Translations under genes and position numbers: made by a program
Assembly (NCBI GenBank): GCA_965119215.1
Contig: CBCPKK010000008.1
Coordinates: forward strand, 1 to 64,000
DNA: 64,000 bases
Source: Buttiauxella sp965119215
GTDB taxonomy: Bacteria; Pseudomonadota; Gammaproteobacteria; Enterobacterales; Enterobacteriaceae
Direction of reading: 5' to 3'
The notes under the pieces: model-generated
Told to the model about the DNA's origin: nothing
What the model saw: the letters and a program-made list of their open reading frames with translations, nothing else
Database searches by the model: none
Shown here: positions 51,513 to 61,014 of the stretch, piece after piece
Layout: every line of letters starts with the position of its first letter
Numbering within the stretch: the first letter of the stretch is position 1

Positions 51513-52922
51513 ATGGCATCTATCAGACCTTCAGCATTCAATCAACGTGAGCGTTTGGACGGCGGCCCCTTCCTTGTCATTGAAGCAGCCGAACCGGAAG
51601 AGGAAGGCATTAACGTTTTCTTCACTGATATTCCCGCAGCGGAGCGCAAGCCGGATTCGCCAATAGCGAGACTGCTCAATGTGTGTCCAGACAGATTGAC
51701 CATTTGGCCTCTTAATATTCGAGAAGATCGCGACGATTACCTGCAACCTAAATACGGCACCCTTGAACGCATCGTCGTCGCTCGGCCTGTTATCGAGCCC
51801 TACATACTGCCAGAGACTACTGACGATGTCGTTGGGCTTCTTGAGCAGTTGCCGGATGGGTTTGCCAAAGATTTTCGATTCGGTTTGGGGCTTCTGTGGG
51901 AATATCGGCAAATTTGCGAAACAGCCGCCAGCTTAGAAAACGTAAGCATACTCATTGTCCACAAAGGAAATGACGCGAAAATTGATTCGCCATTCTTTAT
52001 TCTCGGAATAAGAAGATTTCATGAATTAAGAAAAGAATTAAATCGCATAGCCTCTCGCCACCAGAGAGACGCGCGCAAGGACAAGCAATTTCATGTCTAC
52101 CAGACCTTATTACATGCTGCCGATTCAGCACAATTTCCCGCTCTAAAGAAGAGCGTAAGACCTGATGCACTAACGGAAATGACCGATGGTGGGCGGCAGC
52201 ATGTGACGCTTTCCAAGCGTGATCGGCGCGCCGCTGTTCGCATGGTTCAAGACAATATAGAAGCACTGGCGGAATCTGAGCCGCGCTCGCTGCTGGCATT
52301 AAAGAATGATATTGAGCTCATCACACTGAATCAACTGATTGAGCGATACCAGGAAATGCTTGGAAAAGGACTGACGGAAAGCAAGTGGCAAAGCTTCTTT
52401 CTGGAAAATCCTTTCATACTTAGTCTTGCATTTGCCGTTCCAGCCATGCTGGTTCAGGGGCAAGCTTATGCAGGTGGCAAGCGACTTAACGGGTCCGGCG
52501 GAAAATTTTCAGATTTTCTATACGCATCCGCTTCCACGGGCAATCTTGGCCTCATTGAGATAAAAAAGCCGCAAACCGAACTGCTAGGAAAATCTCCCTA
52601 TCGTGGAGATGATGTTTTTGGCCCATCGACAGAATTGGGTGGAGCGATTGCTCAAATTCTAGATCAGCGTTTCAAATTGCAGAGTGAACTACCCGTCATA
52701 AAAAATAACATGAACCGATACGACCTCCACAGCTATGCGGTTCGCTGCATAGTTGTCGCTGGCATGACGCCACAAGAGCATCAGCAAAGAAAGTCATTCG
52801 AGCTCGTTCGAAATGCGTTCGCAGAGATCGTGATCGTGACTTTCGATGAACTACTTGCAAGGCTAACCGAGATTAAAAATGCGCTCCAACCGATTCCTAC
52901 CTTAGACACGGTGCCGTTCTAA
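51513..52922 (+). CDS. sduA: Shedu-like defence nuclease (SduA, DUF4263)
   Basis: The C-terminal 170 residues of this 469-residue protein have the Shedu DUF4263 nuclease pattern: ESKWQSFFLENPFIL, then FSDFLYAS with the first catalytic Asp near residue 332, LIEIKKP with Glu-x-Lys near 348-350, and the later GAIAQILDQR and RCIVVAGM. SduA is the single protein of the Shedu anti-phage system and has a PD-(D/E)XK nuclease core. The N-terminal 280 residues are a family-variable region that probably senses the phage. It is less GC-rich than the ICE backbone. Confidence 0.8.
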   Translation: MASIRPSAFNQRERLDGGPFLVIEAAEPEEEGINVFFTDIPAAERKPDSPIARLLNVCPDRLTIWPLNIREDRDDYLQPKYGTLERIVVARPVIEPYILPETTDDVVGLLEQLPDGFAKDFRFGLGLLWEYRQICETAASLENVSILIVHKGNDAKIDSPFFILGIRRFHELRKELNRIASRHQRDARKDKQFHVYQTLLHAADSAQFPALKKSVRPDALTEMTDGGRQHVTLSKRDRRAAVRMVQDNIEALAESEPRSLLALKNDIELITLNQLIERYQEMLGKGLTESKWQSFFLENPFILSLAFAVPAMLVQGQAYAGGKRLNGSGGKFSDFLYASASTGNLGLIEIKKPQTELLGKSPYRGDDVFGPSTELGGAIAQILDQRFKLQSELPVIKNNMNRYDLHSYAVRCIVVAGMTPQEHQQRKSFELVRNAFAEIVIVTFDELLARLTEIKNALQPIPTLDTVPF

Positions 52923-53027
52923 AACCAACTGACAGTTGGCCATTCCGTAGTTGGGATCAATGGCTGCAGTGTTCAACCAATCCATCGGCCGATCGGCATG
53001 TGGATTTCAACAACAAGATTGAATCAA

Positions 53028-55166
53028 ATGCATATATCCAAGCTCAGCCTGGTCAACTACCGGAACTTTCCCAACACGAAGCTGCTGTTCCAGAAGGGTA
53101 TCAACACTGTCATCGGCGAAAATGGATCTGGCAAAACCAATCTCTTTCGCGCAATCAGATTGCTGCTTGATGACAACATGATTCGCTCTGCCTACCGGCT
53201 GGAGCATACCGACTTTCATCGCGGCCTAGGGCGCTGGCAGGGACATTGGATCATCATCAGTCTTGAGTTTGAGGAAATCTCTGCGGATGAATCAGTGCAG
53301 GCGCTCTTCCGACATGGGACGGGCGTAATTGAGGAAGAGGCGAACGGCAAGGCCACTTACAACCTGATCTTTCGTCCGAAGAAGGAAATCAGGCTGCGAC
53401 TTTCTCAATTGAACGATGGTGATCAGGCAGGCCTCGACGCTATCCTGAACCCGGTCACCATCGACGACTATGAAACGATTTTCACAGGTCGGAGTGAAGC
53501 CGACTTCAACGACGAGGCCTTCTATAAGGATGTGGTCGGCGACTTCGCGAATGTTCGATTCAATGAAGAGGTTGAATTTCGTGTTATCGGCGCGAAGATT
53601 CCGAACGTGCTGTCCGTCTCCAAAGAAATTTCGTTCACTTTCGTCCAGGCGCTACGGGACGTCGTCTCCGAATTTCACAACAACCGGACAAATCCGCTCT
53701 TTTCGCTTCTGAAGGGCAAGAGCGGCGATATCGACCCCGTGGCGTTCCAGGCTATCACCGACGGGGTAAAGGCATTGAATGACTCCATCGAAGCGTTGCC
53801 AGACGTGCAGGTCGTCCGGACGGATATCAGAGACACCATCAAGGATGCGGCGGGTGAGGCGTATTCGCCGTCTTCTCTTTCTATCAAGTCGGATCTGCCA
53901 GACGAAGCTGACAAGTTGTTCCAGTCGCTCAAGCTGTTCGTTGGCGAATCGGGGGAGAGCCACGAAGGACCGATCCACGAGCTGAGCCTTGGTGGAGCAA
54001 ACCTGATATTCCTCACGTTGAAACTGCTTGAATTCAAGTATCAAAAGGCTAAACAGTCGATCGCCAACTTTCTGCTTATCGAAGAGCCGGAAGCTCACAT
54101 TCACACACATATCCAGAAAACACTGTTCGACAAGCTCAAATACGACGACACACAGATCATTTATTCGACCCATTCGACGCACATCTCTGAGGTCAGCAAT
54201 GTTCAGAACGTGAACATCCTCGGCAGAGAAGGTGATCGTTGCGAGGCATACCAGCCTGCAATTGGCCTAAACCCAGAAGAGATCGGCAACATTCAACGCT
54301 ACCTGGATGCTGTCCGTAGCAACTTGTTGTTTGCCAAGAGCGTCCTCTTAGTGGAGGGCGATGCAGAAGAAATTCTCGTTCCGATCCTGATCAAGAACGT
54401 GCTAGGCGTCAGCCTTGATGAACTCGGCATCAGTTTAATTAATATCCGCAGCACTGGATTTCAGAACGTCGCGGTTCTTTTCGATGATGCCCGAATCCGG
54501 AAGCGGTGCAGCATCGTCACCGACCTTGACAAGTCCATCATTGACACAACGCCGGCGGCGGGAGACTCCGAAGGGCTGCTCCGGCGCAAGGGCAAGTATC
54601 AGGCATCCCAGGAAAAAGGGGTCGCCAGGAAAGCGTTATTGGAAGACACCTTCAAAGATAACGGGTGGGTTTCTCCATTCTTTGCCCCCCATACCTTCGA
54701 GGTCGACTTCATTGCCGCCGGCAATGCGCGTAAGGTGGTCGGCATCCTTCCTGATGTCTACAAGGATGCACCAACCATCGCGACGGCCAAGGCGGAGCTC
54801 GAATCAGCGGACATCGCGTTGTTCGGTCAGCGCGCATTGACCATGGCGGACAACTACGGCAAGGGATGGTTTGCCATCTTGCTGGGAAAGAAGATCGATC
54901 CGCAGACCGCCATTCCGAAGTACATCTTGGACGCCATCGCTTTTGCGCATCCGGTGGTCACTAAGGAAGTCTGGTTTAACGTGCTGAGCTACCGCGTGAA
55001 CTACATCGATGCAGAAGATATCTTCACTGCGTCTGCCGTATTCGACGACTTTAGGGCCAAGCTGCTGGCCTTCCGAAATGGAGACATCGACTTCGTCGGC
55101 ATCCGAAACGAGATGCTTGCCACGTTCCCAGATGATCGCATCAACGATGTACTCGCGGTGTTCTGA
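53028..55166 (+). CDS. gajA: OLD-family ATPase/TOPRIM nuclease, GajA-like
   Basis: A 712-residue OLD nuclease. ATPase part: Walker A GENGSGKTN near residue 30, ABC-type signature LSLGGAN, Walker B FLLIEEPEAHIH and switch His in YSTHSTHIS. TOPRIM part: LLVEGDAEE with the catalytic Glu, and VTDLDKS with the Asp pair. Its neighbour is a UvrD-type helicase separated by two bases, which makes this a class 2 OLD protein as in the Gabija system, where GajA nicks phage DNA when nucleotides are depleted. It is longer than classical GajA (about 580 residues), so a relative rather than a close homologue is likely. ATG 52998 is an alternative start. Confidence 0.8.
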   Translation: MHISKLSLVNYRNFPNTKLLFQKGINTVIGENGSGKTNLFRAIRLLLDDNMIRSAYRLEHTDFHRGLGRWQGHWIIISLEFEEISADESVQALFRHGTGVIEEEANGKATYNLIFRPKKEIRLRLSQLNDGDQAGLDAILNPVTIDDYETIFTGRSEADFNDEAFYKDVVGDFANVRFNEEVEFRVIGAKIPNVLSVSKEISFTFVQALRDVVSEFHNNRTNPLFSLLKGKSGDIDPVAFQAITDGVKALNDSIEALPDVQVVRTDIRDTIKDAAGEAYSPSSLSIKSDLPDEADKLFQSLKLFVGESGESHEGPIHELSLGGANLIFLTLKLLEFKYQKAKQSIANFLLIEEPEAHIHTHIQKTLFDKLKYDDTQIIYSTHSTHISEVSNVQNVNILGREGDRCEAYQPAIGLNPEEIGNIQRYLDAVRSNLLFAKSVLLVEGDAEEILVPILIKNVLGVSLDELGISLINIRSTGFQNVAVLFDDARIRKRCSIVTDLDKSIIDTTPAAGDSEGLLRRKGKYQASQEKGVARKALLEDTFKDNGWVSPFFAPHTFEVDFIAAGNARKVVGILPDVYKDAPTIATAKAELESADIALFGQRALTMADNYGKGWFAILLGKKIDPQTAIPKYILDAIAFAHPVVTKEVWFNVLSYRVNYIDAEDIFTASAVFDDFRAKLLAFRNGDIDFVGIRNEMLATFPDDRINDVLAVF

Positions 55167-55168
55167 TC

Positions 55169-56968
55169 ATGTTCATGTGGAACAAAGATGATCTGAATCC
55201 CGAGCAGGAAGCAGCCATTCTGAAGCCAGGGAGCGTCTTTCTCATCGCTTGCCCGGGCAGCGGGAAAACGCGCACGCTCACCTACAAAATCGCCTATGAG
55301 TTGTCCAGGCTGAAATCGAACAAGCAGTTTGTCGTTGCCATCACTTATACGCACCGTGCCGCCGACGAAATCCACGAGCGCATTGAGAGCCTTGGGGTGG
55401 ATACATCCCGATTATGGATAGGAACGATACATTCGTTCTGTCTTGAATGGATATTGAAACCGTACGGCATCTATCACGAAGCGTTGGATCGAGGCTTCCG
55501 TGTGATCGATCAGCATGAGCGCGAGAAAATCCTGGAGGCATTGTGCAAGCCTTACCAGAAGCCAAAAATAACATTCTGGGATTGTGAGTTTTATTACACC
55601 GAAACTGGATATGTGCTCTCCTGCCCACAAGATTGGAAGCATTCGGGTCTTCACGTCATATTGGGCAAGTATTTTGAGATTCTGCACGAAAGTCGGCAGC
55701 TAGACTTTGAGCTCATTCTTTACTATGCGTACCAACTGATCGCACGTCATCCTGCGATCAGCACTCTTCTGGCACAGTTGTTCTCTTTCGTGCTGATCGA
55801 CGAGTATCAGGACACCAAACGAATTCAGTATTCGATCATCACCGCCATTCTGAAAGCTGGTCAAGGTGCGACCAAGGCCTTTATTGTCGGAGATCCTAAC
55901 CAGGCGATTTATCAATCGCTTGGCGGATATCCGATTGCCTTCGAGGATTTCAAGGCGATGGCCAATATCGATTTGGACGAACTCGAACTGTCGCGGAACT
56001 ACCGTTCTTCTGAGCGCATCATTGAGTACTTCGGAAACTACAACGTTCACAACACACGCATCGAAGCCGCATCCGAGGACAAGGCGTACCCAAGCCTTAT
56101 TTCATTCGACGACACAGTGAGCAAAAATGATCTGGACGCTGAGCTCATCCGGCTCATCCGTTTCAACATTGAGACTATGGGCATCTCACCTCACGAGGTG
56201 TGCATTCTCGCGCCACAGTGGACGCATCTTGCAAGCATGACACGTCGTTTGGTCGCCAGCATGCCGGAGTACTCATTCGATGGCCCCGGTATGGTTCCCT
56301 TTGCACGGGACACAGAGAATTTCTGGTACAGGCTTTCTAAGATTGCACTTACTCAGGCATCGCCGGGAATGTATGTGCGCAGACTGCGGTGGGCCGGGGA
56401 GATTCTGAATGACCTAGAGGCGGCCGGGGCTAGCGTGTCGAAGCTCACGCGGAGGTCCTTGTTGAGGGAGTGCAATGCAATTAAGATCGATGAAACAGAT
56501 GGTCTTACCTACTTGAGCGCATTTTTCGAGCGTCTGTTTGCAAACTTAGCAATCGACTTTCGCCTTTTCACGCTGCTTCAAGAGCATCACGTTGCCTTCT
56601 TCGATAGTTCGCAAGCCCGGGTAAATCGATTGAAGAGTGAAGGTAGCGAATTTATAGGCGATATTGAGACATTCAGGAAGGTATTTCAGCATAGGACTGG
56701 AATCACCATCTCGACGATACACGGCGTCAAGGGAGCCGAGTTCGATGCAGTGATCGCTTATGCATTATTAGAAGATATGGTGCCGCATTTCAATGATCCG
56801 AACGGTCAAGAAAGCGCGATGAAATTGCTGTATGTCATTGGTTCGCGGGCAAGGAAGAACCTGCACCTTGTTTCGGAACGAGGTCGAGTTCGCCAGTATT
56901 CTGGCGAAGAGTATCAAGTAACTCGCAAGCTTGCCTCATGCAGTTTTGGATACGATCAAATTCCATAG
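55169..56968 (+). CDS. gajB: UvrD/PcrA-type helicase, GajB-like
   Basis: The 599-residue protein has all superfamily 1 helicase motifs: Q-motif LNPEQEAAI, Walker A ACPGSGKTRTL, Ia TYTHRAADEI, II LIDEYQDT, III GDPNQAIYQ, IV LSRNYRSS, V STIHGVKGAEFDAV and VI LLYVIGSRARKNL. It starts two bases after the OLD gene and is clearly co-expressed. In Gabija, GajB is activated by DNA ends made by GajA and hydrolyses nucleotides. It is somewhat longer than the model GajB. Activity in DNA repair rather than defence is possible but less likely with this partner. Confidence 0.85.
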   Translation: MFMWNKDDLNPEQEAAILKPGSVFLIACPGSGKTRTLTYKIAYELSRLKSNKQFVVAITYTHRAADEIHERIESLGVDTSRLWIGTIHSFCLEWILKPYGIYHEALDRGFRVIDQHEREKILEALCKPYQKPKITFWDCEFYYTETGYVLSCPQDWKHSGLHVILGKYFEILHESRQLDFELILYYAYQLIARHPAISTLLAQLFSFVLIDEYQDTKRIQYSIITAILKAGQGATKAFIVGDPNQAIYQSLGGYPIAFEDFKAMANIDLDELELSRNYRSSERIIEYFGNYNVHNTRIEAASEDKAYPSLISFDDTVSKNDLDAELIRLIRFNIETMGISPHEVCILAPQWTHLASMTRRLVASMPEYSFDGPGMVPFARDTENFWYRLSKIALTQASPGMYVRRLRWAGEILNDLEAAGASVSKLTRRSLLRECNAIKIDETDGLTYLSAFFERLFANLAIDFRLFTLLQEHHVAFFDSSQARVNRLKSEGSEFIGDIETFRKVFQHRTGITISTIHGVKGAEFDAVIAYALLEDMVPHFNDPNGQESAMKLLYVIGSRARKNLHLVSERGRVRQYSGEEYQVTRKLASCSFGYDQIP

Positions 56969-57256
56969 AAATCACGAGTAGCGCAACCGCGCTCTCTATG
57001 GGATGCCCTACAGCTTTGTTTAGCGTTTGGCTGAATCATCTGCGCGCGGCTCGCTCTGCATGCCCTGCTGTCGCCAGCTCAACATGCAAGCGGAGCGCGC
57101 AGGCCCGGATCACAGTGTCGGGCCGTGGAGGGCTGGCGAATGCCAGTCCCGTCAGGGATGAGCGAATAGCGAACGTGGAGCAGCGCGATCCACAAAGTGG
57201 AGACGCTCAAGGTTCCGTCGCTTACTATTTGGACTACGGCGAGTTGAGTAAAAAAT
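56969..57256. other. Non-coding spacer in the defence island
   Basis: A GC-rich strip of about 200 bp (57040-57200), unlike the genes on either side, followed by a short AT-rich leader. An open frame of 111 codons runs through it but overlaps both neighbours and looks random. It may be leftover backbone from the insertion of the AT-rich gene that follows. Confidence 0.4.
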
Positions 57257-58504
57257 ATGAAAAATATCTTTGAAGAAATCAATGAATTTTCTTCGGAAAA
57301 AATCGCGTTATTCAGCTTTGGGAAATTTTGCTACGTCTTTCTTAATAAAGACCCGATCTTTGTCAAGAAATTGCTTCCCCTCATCCAAACCTCTCTGGCA
57401 AATGAGAGCTTTCAGGCAGACGTAATGCGTGCTTATACGGAGGGCTGCATGAATGAAAAGGCGGCCATTCTGAAAGAATTTGAAGCCAAACGCGACCATC
57501 CAAACGCAGCCAAGTTTTATGGGCCACAGCTTGATCTAGTGGACAAGCGATTGGCTATAAAGACAATCCAGCATTTAATGGACTACTTAAATAATTATCT
57601 CAACGAGTATCCGGGATCGCTAGAAATTCTCAACAATTCCTACAAGCATATCCATGACGAAGATGGTGTTTCGTACATAAAAGAAAATTACGCAAATTAT
57701 CGCATTGGCTGCATTTTTTATTCCAAGCACCAATCAATCATGGGGAGGGCTGAGATGCTGGAGCTAAAATATTCCAAGGTAGTTGAACGTGAGTACGAGA
57801 AAATTGGAATTGACATAAGAAAGGAAGATGCTCAGTTCTCTAAATATAGTCTTGTCAGCCTGAACGAGAATATTCAGATATTCAACGACAAGGATAGTCA
57901 GACAATACGCGATGAACGCATAGGGCGACACTTCTGGATAAAAGTTCCGAGGAAGCTGCTTACCTCTATCGAGGAACTCATTGAAAAAGGAATGCTGTCC
58001 GAAATAGCATTCAGGATTGATTACGTCTCCGATTATGTCCCTGCAATGGAGGAGATGGAGTTTGGCGCTCCGTTGCGATTGAAAATATCTTCCCTTCCTA
58101 GATTGTCAAAGTTCTACTCCACCGATAAATATGAGAACAATCTATGGATTCACCATGACGCAGAGAAGCTAAGTTTGACTTTTGAAGAATTGATGGAGGA
58201 CTTTGAGGTGGCAGGCGACGACGTCGTAACGCAAGTCATCCATCTTGAATACAGTTCAAAAGGCGATGATTTTTTTATAACTCACTTGGATCACGAATTT
58301 ATCGTATATACGTTGGATAGCTATCAAGAAAGATTGAGCAATGCCAACATCAAGGGGCATAGAAAAATAAAGACATTCAAAATAGATAACTCAATGATCC
58401 CGTTTGATATAAATATTAGCGGGGATCTTTTTCTGTTTCAGGTTCTCGATTCGTATTTAAAAAATGATGACTTGATTCGTGAATATTTTGAAAAAATTAA
58501 CTGA
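57257..58504 (+). CDS. Unrecognised AT-rich protein (415 aa) in the defence island
   Basis: A 415-residue, acidic, probably cytoplasmic protein that I cannot assign to a family. The first 200 residues are helical (DKRLAIKTIQHLMDYLNNYLNEYPG); the rest mixes strands and helices, with the run HLDHEFIVYTLDSYQERL and IKTFKIDNSMIPFDI near the C-terminus. It is far more AT-rich than the ICE and even than the neighbouring defence genes, and has its own leader, so it is a separate acquisition. Its position between a Gabija-like pair and a DUF1016 nuclease suggests a defence role; no catalytic motif is evident. Confidence 0.75.
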   Translation: MKNIFEEINEFSSEKIALFSFGKFCYVFLNKDPIFVKKLLPLIQTSLANESFQADVMRAYTEGCMNEKAAILKEFEAKRDHPNAAKFYGPQLDLVDKRLAIKTIQHLMDYLNNYLNEYPGSLEILNNSYKHIHDEDGVSYIKENYANYRIGCIFYSKHQSIMGRAEMLELKYSKVVEREYEKIGIDIRKEDAQFSKYSLVSLNENIQIFNDKDSQTIRDERIGRHFWIKVPRKLLTSIEELIEKGMLSEIAFRIDYVSDYVPAMEEMEFGAPLRLKISSLPRLSKFYSTDKYENNLWIHHDAEKLSLTFEELMEDFEVAGDDVVTQVIHLEYSSKGDDFFITHLDHEFIVYTLDSYQERLSNANIKGHRKIKTFKIDNSMIPFDINISGDLFLFQVLDSYLKNDDLIREYFEKIN

Positions 58505-58743
58505 CTTTATAGTTTGAGATATTTAATTAAAACAGCGATCGGCATAGAACATGGCGCTGCTGCCCGCGATAATCATGTGATTGGGCGCTCGCGCCCACTA
58601 GCCCCAGCGCATCCTTGAGCCGCAGGCCAGTTCCTTATCGGCCTATGGCGATTCCACACTAGCATGGAGCCTCGATAGAGCAAGAGATCCGTTGCCACAT
58701 GCTCGTGCTGTGGTTTGGGTGTACGGTTGGACAGATGCTGCTG

Positions 58744-59811
58744 TCAGGACTTCTCGCCAGGCTGCCGCTGCTCGATCTGCAACCGCGCCCGTTCGGTCGC
58801 CTGCTGCAACCGCTCCCCCAGCACCGCACGCGGCGGCAGGGTCGTCAGGTATTCGGCTACGTGGATGCCCGACTTGTCCAGCTCCAGCAACTCGATCTGC
58901 TCTGACTTCTTGCCGGTACAAAGAATGATGCCCAGCGGCGAGGCTTCCTCCGGTTCGCGTTCGTGCTTGTCGAGCCAACGCAAATAAAGCTCCATCTGCC
59001 CCTTGTATGCTGCCTTGAACTCGCCGATCTTCAACTCCACCGCCACCAGCCGCCGCAGCTTGCGGTTATAGAACAGCAGGTCCAGGTGGAAATCCTCGTC
59101 GTCGATCTGGATGCGTTTCTGCCGGGCTAGGAAAGAGAAGCCCGCGCCCAACTCCAGCAAAAAAGACTCCATTTCGCGGATGATCGCGGCTTCCAGGTCG
59201 CCTTCCTGCCAGGTATCGCGCAGGCCCAGGAAGTCGAGGATGTACGGGTCGCGCATGACCAGCGCCGGCGACATGCGCTGCGCATCGCGCATCGCCGCCA
59301 GCTCTTGCGTGATCGTCTCGTCCGGCTTCTTGGACAGCGCCGTGCGCTCGTATAGCATCGAGTCGATGCGCTCGCGTAGCGTCCGCACGCTCCAGCGTTC
59401 GGCGCTGGCCATTTGCACGTAGTAGTCCCGCTGGAGCGGGTCTTTTAGCGGCAGCAGCGCCACGAAATGCGACCAGCTCAATTGTCGTGACAGCGTCACG
59501 ACAATTGGCTCGTCCGAGAAGGTGGCGGCGAACTGCACCATCCGGCGCAGGTTCTTGTCCGCGAAGCTACGTCCGTAGTCGCGGACAAGCTGCGCCGCCA
59601 GGGTCGGCAGGATTTCGTCGCCGTACCCGGCCCGCTGCCCGGCAAGCACTTCCGTATGGATGCGCTGGCCAATGCGCCAGAACAGCAATGTCAGCTCGGC
59701 ATTGACCGCCGAGGCGACGCGCTGGCGCGACGCTTCGATCAGTGCCCGGATGTCGCCCAGCAGCGCGGGCGGCGCTGCTGGCGCTGAGACGGATGCCTTG
59801 CGCCGGGTCAT
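58744..59811 (-). CDS. DUF1016 (YhcG-type) PD-(D/E)XK nuclease
   Basis: The 355-residue protein has the N-terminal DUF1016 helical domain (LLFWRIGQRIHTEVL, FADKNLRRMVQFAATF, LSWSHFVALLPLKDP) and the C-terminal nuclease domain with DFHLDLLFYNRKLRRLVAVELKIGEF, where Asp and Glu-x-Lys form the PD-(D/E)XK site. Family members are restriction- or repair-related nucleases. Its ATG overlaps the integrase stop by four bases (TCAT), so it is translationally coupled to the integrase and not part of the plus-strand defence operons. This pairing suggests a role in processing ICE DNA or in host takeover. Confidence 0.9.
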   Translation of the reverse strand: MTRRKASVSAPAAPPALLGDIRALIEASRQRVASAVNAELTLLFWRIGQRIHTEVLAGQRAGYGDEILPTLAAQLVRDYGRSFADKNLRRMVQFAATFSDEPIVVTLSRQLSWSHFVALLPLKDPLQRDYYVQMASAERWSVRTLRERIDSMLYERTALSKKPDETITQELAAMRDAQRMSPALVMRDPYILDFLGLRDTWQEGDLEAAIIREMESFLLELGAGFSFLARQKRIQIDDEDFHLDLLFYNRKLRRLVAVELKIGEFKAAYKGQMELYLRWLDKHEREPEEASPLGIILCTGKKSEQIELLELDKSGIHVAEYLTTLPPRAVLGERLQQATERARLQIEQRQPGEKS

Positions 59812-61007
59812 GCGGCCACCTCCTTGGCTCCCTGCATCCCGGTGATCGTCTTACGCCGATTCGCCACCAGTTCGGCCGCCTCTCGCACCGGCTTATCCTC
59901 GGTGTGGACGTAGCGCATGAACATGACGACGGTCTTGTGCGCCGTTAGCGCCATGCCGACCTTGACCGGGATGCCCGAATTGGCAATGTCGGTCGCCGAA
60001 CGGTGGCGGATGCCGTGCGTGCCCACGTGCGTAGCGCCAGCCGCCTTGAGCGCACGGCTCCAGCCACCGTAATACTCGCCCGTGGTTAGATGCTTGCCAG
60101 CGTGGCTAGGAGAAGGCAGCACATAGCGGCTACCCTCCTGCCGGGGTGCCGTCGAGAGTAGCCGATAGGCTTCCTCGCTCATGGGCTTAGACATGCCGCC
60201 TGTCTTGCTGTCAGGCCAGACGACGCGCCGGTTCTGCAAGTCAACCCAGTTCCATTCCAGCGCGATGATTTCCGAGCGGCGGCCGGCGAACTCGAACTGC
60301 AGGCGGATTCCCAAAGGGATGACGTAGTTCTCCAGCCCCTCCGACTCGATCTTGTCGAGCTGTCGGAACAGGTTGCCCATTTCTTCGTCGCTGATGAGGT
60401 GAGTCGATTTGCCGGCAGGGAACATCGGGACGTGACGGCAAGGGTTGGTACCGTCGGGCCGATAGCCCCATACCTCGGCCATGTTGAACATCTTGCGCAA
60501 GACGCTGAATACCTTGTTCGCCTCGGTCTGCTTGTACGAAAGCTTTTCCATCAGTCCGGCGATTTCAGGACGCTTCACGTCCTGAACTTTCTTGCGTCCC
60601 AGCAGCGGAATAATGTTGCGATTGATGACAGCCTGATAGCCGGCTTGGGTGCTGAGCTTGTTGCGCTTCTTGGAGTAGTCCTCCATGAACTTCGTGCATA
60701 GCTCCTTGACCGTAGGTGCCTGGCGCGCCTCCGCCTTCTCTGCGGCGGGATCTCCGCCTCGGCGGACTTGGGCCAGCCATTCCTGCGCCAGCGACCGCGC
60801 CTGTTCGACGGTCAGCTCCCCGTACAGTCCTAGCGAGGGCTTGCGGCGCTCGCCAGCGTTCGTCCGGTACTGGAGCATGAACACCTTGCGACCCGCCGGG
60901 GTAATCTTGCACAGGAAGCCGGGGACCAGCGTGTCCCGGAGTTCGACGGCCTCTGCCTGGGGTTGCGCCGCATCGACAGCGGACTTAGTGAGTTTGATCT
61001 TAGCCAT
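59808..61007 (-). CDS. int: Tyrosine-recombinase integrase of the ICE
   Basis: The 399-residue integrase has an N-terminal arm-binding DUF4102-like domain (VELRDTLVPGFLCKITPAGRKVFMLQYR), a SAM-like core-binding domain and the catalytic domain with Arg in GRRSEI (near 244), HGIRH (near 329-333), the histidine in LTAHKT and the nucleophile Tyr in FMRYVHTE (near 366). It catalyses integration at, and excision from, TTTTTYRT-type sites. ATG 61007 follows AAGGAG; a longer frame reaches 61037. The gene reads inward from the right end, as usual for this family. Confidence 0.95.
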   Translation of the reverse strand: MAKIKLTKSAVDAAQPQAEAVELRDTLVPGFLCKITPAGRKVFMLQYRTNAGERRKPSLGLYGELTVEQARSLAQEWLAQVRRGGDPAAEKAEARQAPTVKELCTKFMEDYSKKRNKLSTQAGYQAVINRNIIPLLGRKKVQDVKRPEIAGLMEKLSYKQTEANKVFSVLRKMFNMAEVWGYRPDGTNPCRHVPMFPAGKSTHLISDEEMGNLFRQLDKIESEGLENYVIPLGIRLQFEFAGRRSEIIALEWNWVDLQNRRVVWPDSKTGGMSKPMSEEAYRLLSTAPRQEGSRYVLPSPSHAGKHLTTGEYYGGWSRALKAAGATHVGTHGIRHRSATDIANSGIPVKVGMALTAHKTVVMFMRYVHTEDKPVREAAELVANRRKTITGMQGAKEVAA

Positions 61008-61014
61008 GATGACT

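Noticed and set aside
56938..57273. Gene of 111 codons in the spacer after the helicase gene
   Set aside because: It overlaps both neighbours in other frames, spans a sharp change of base composition, and has no start signal.
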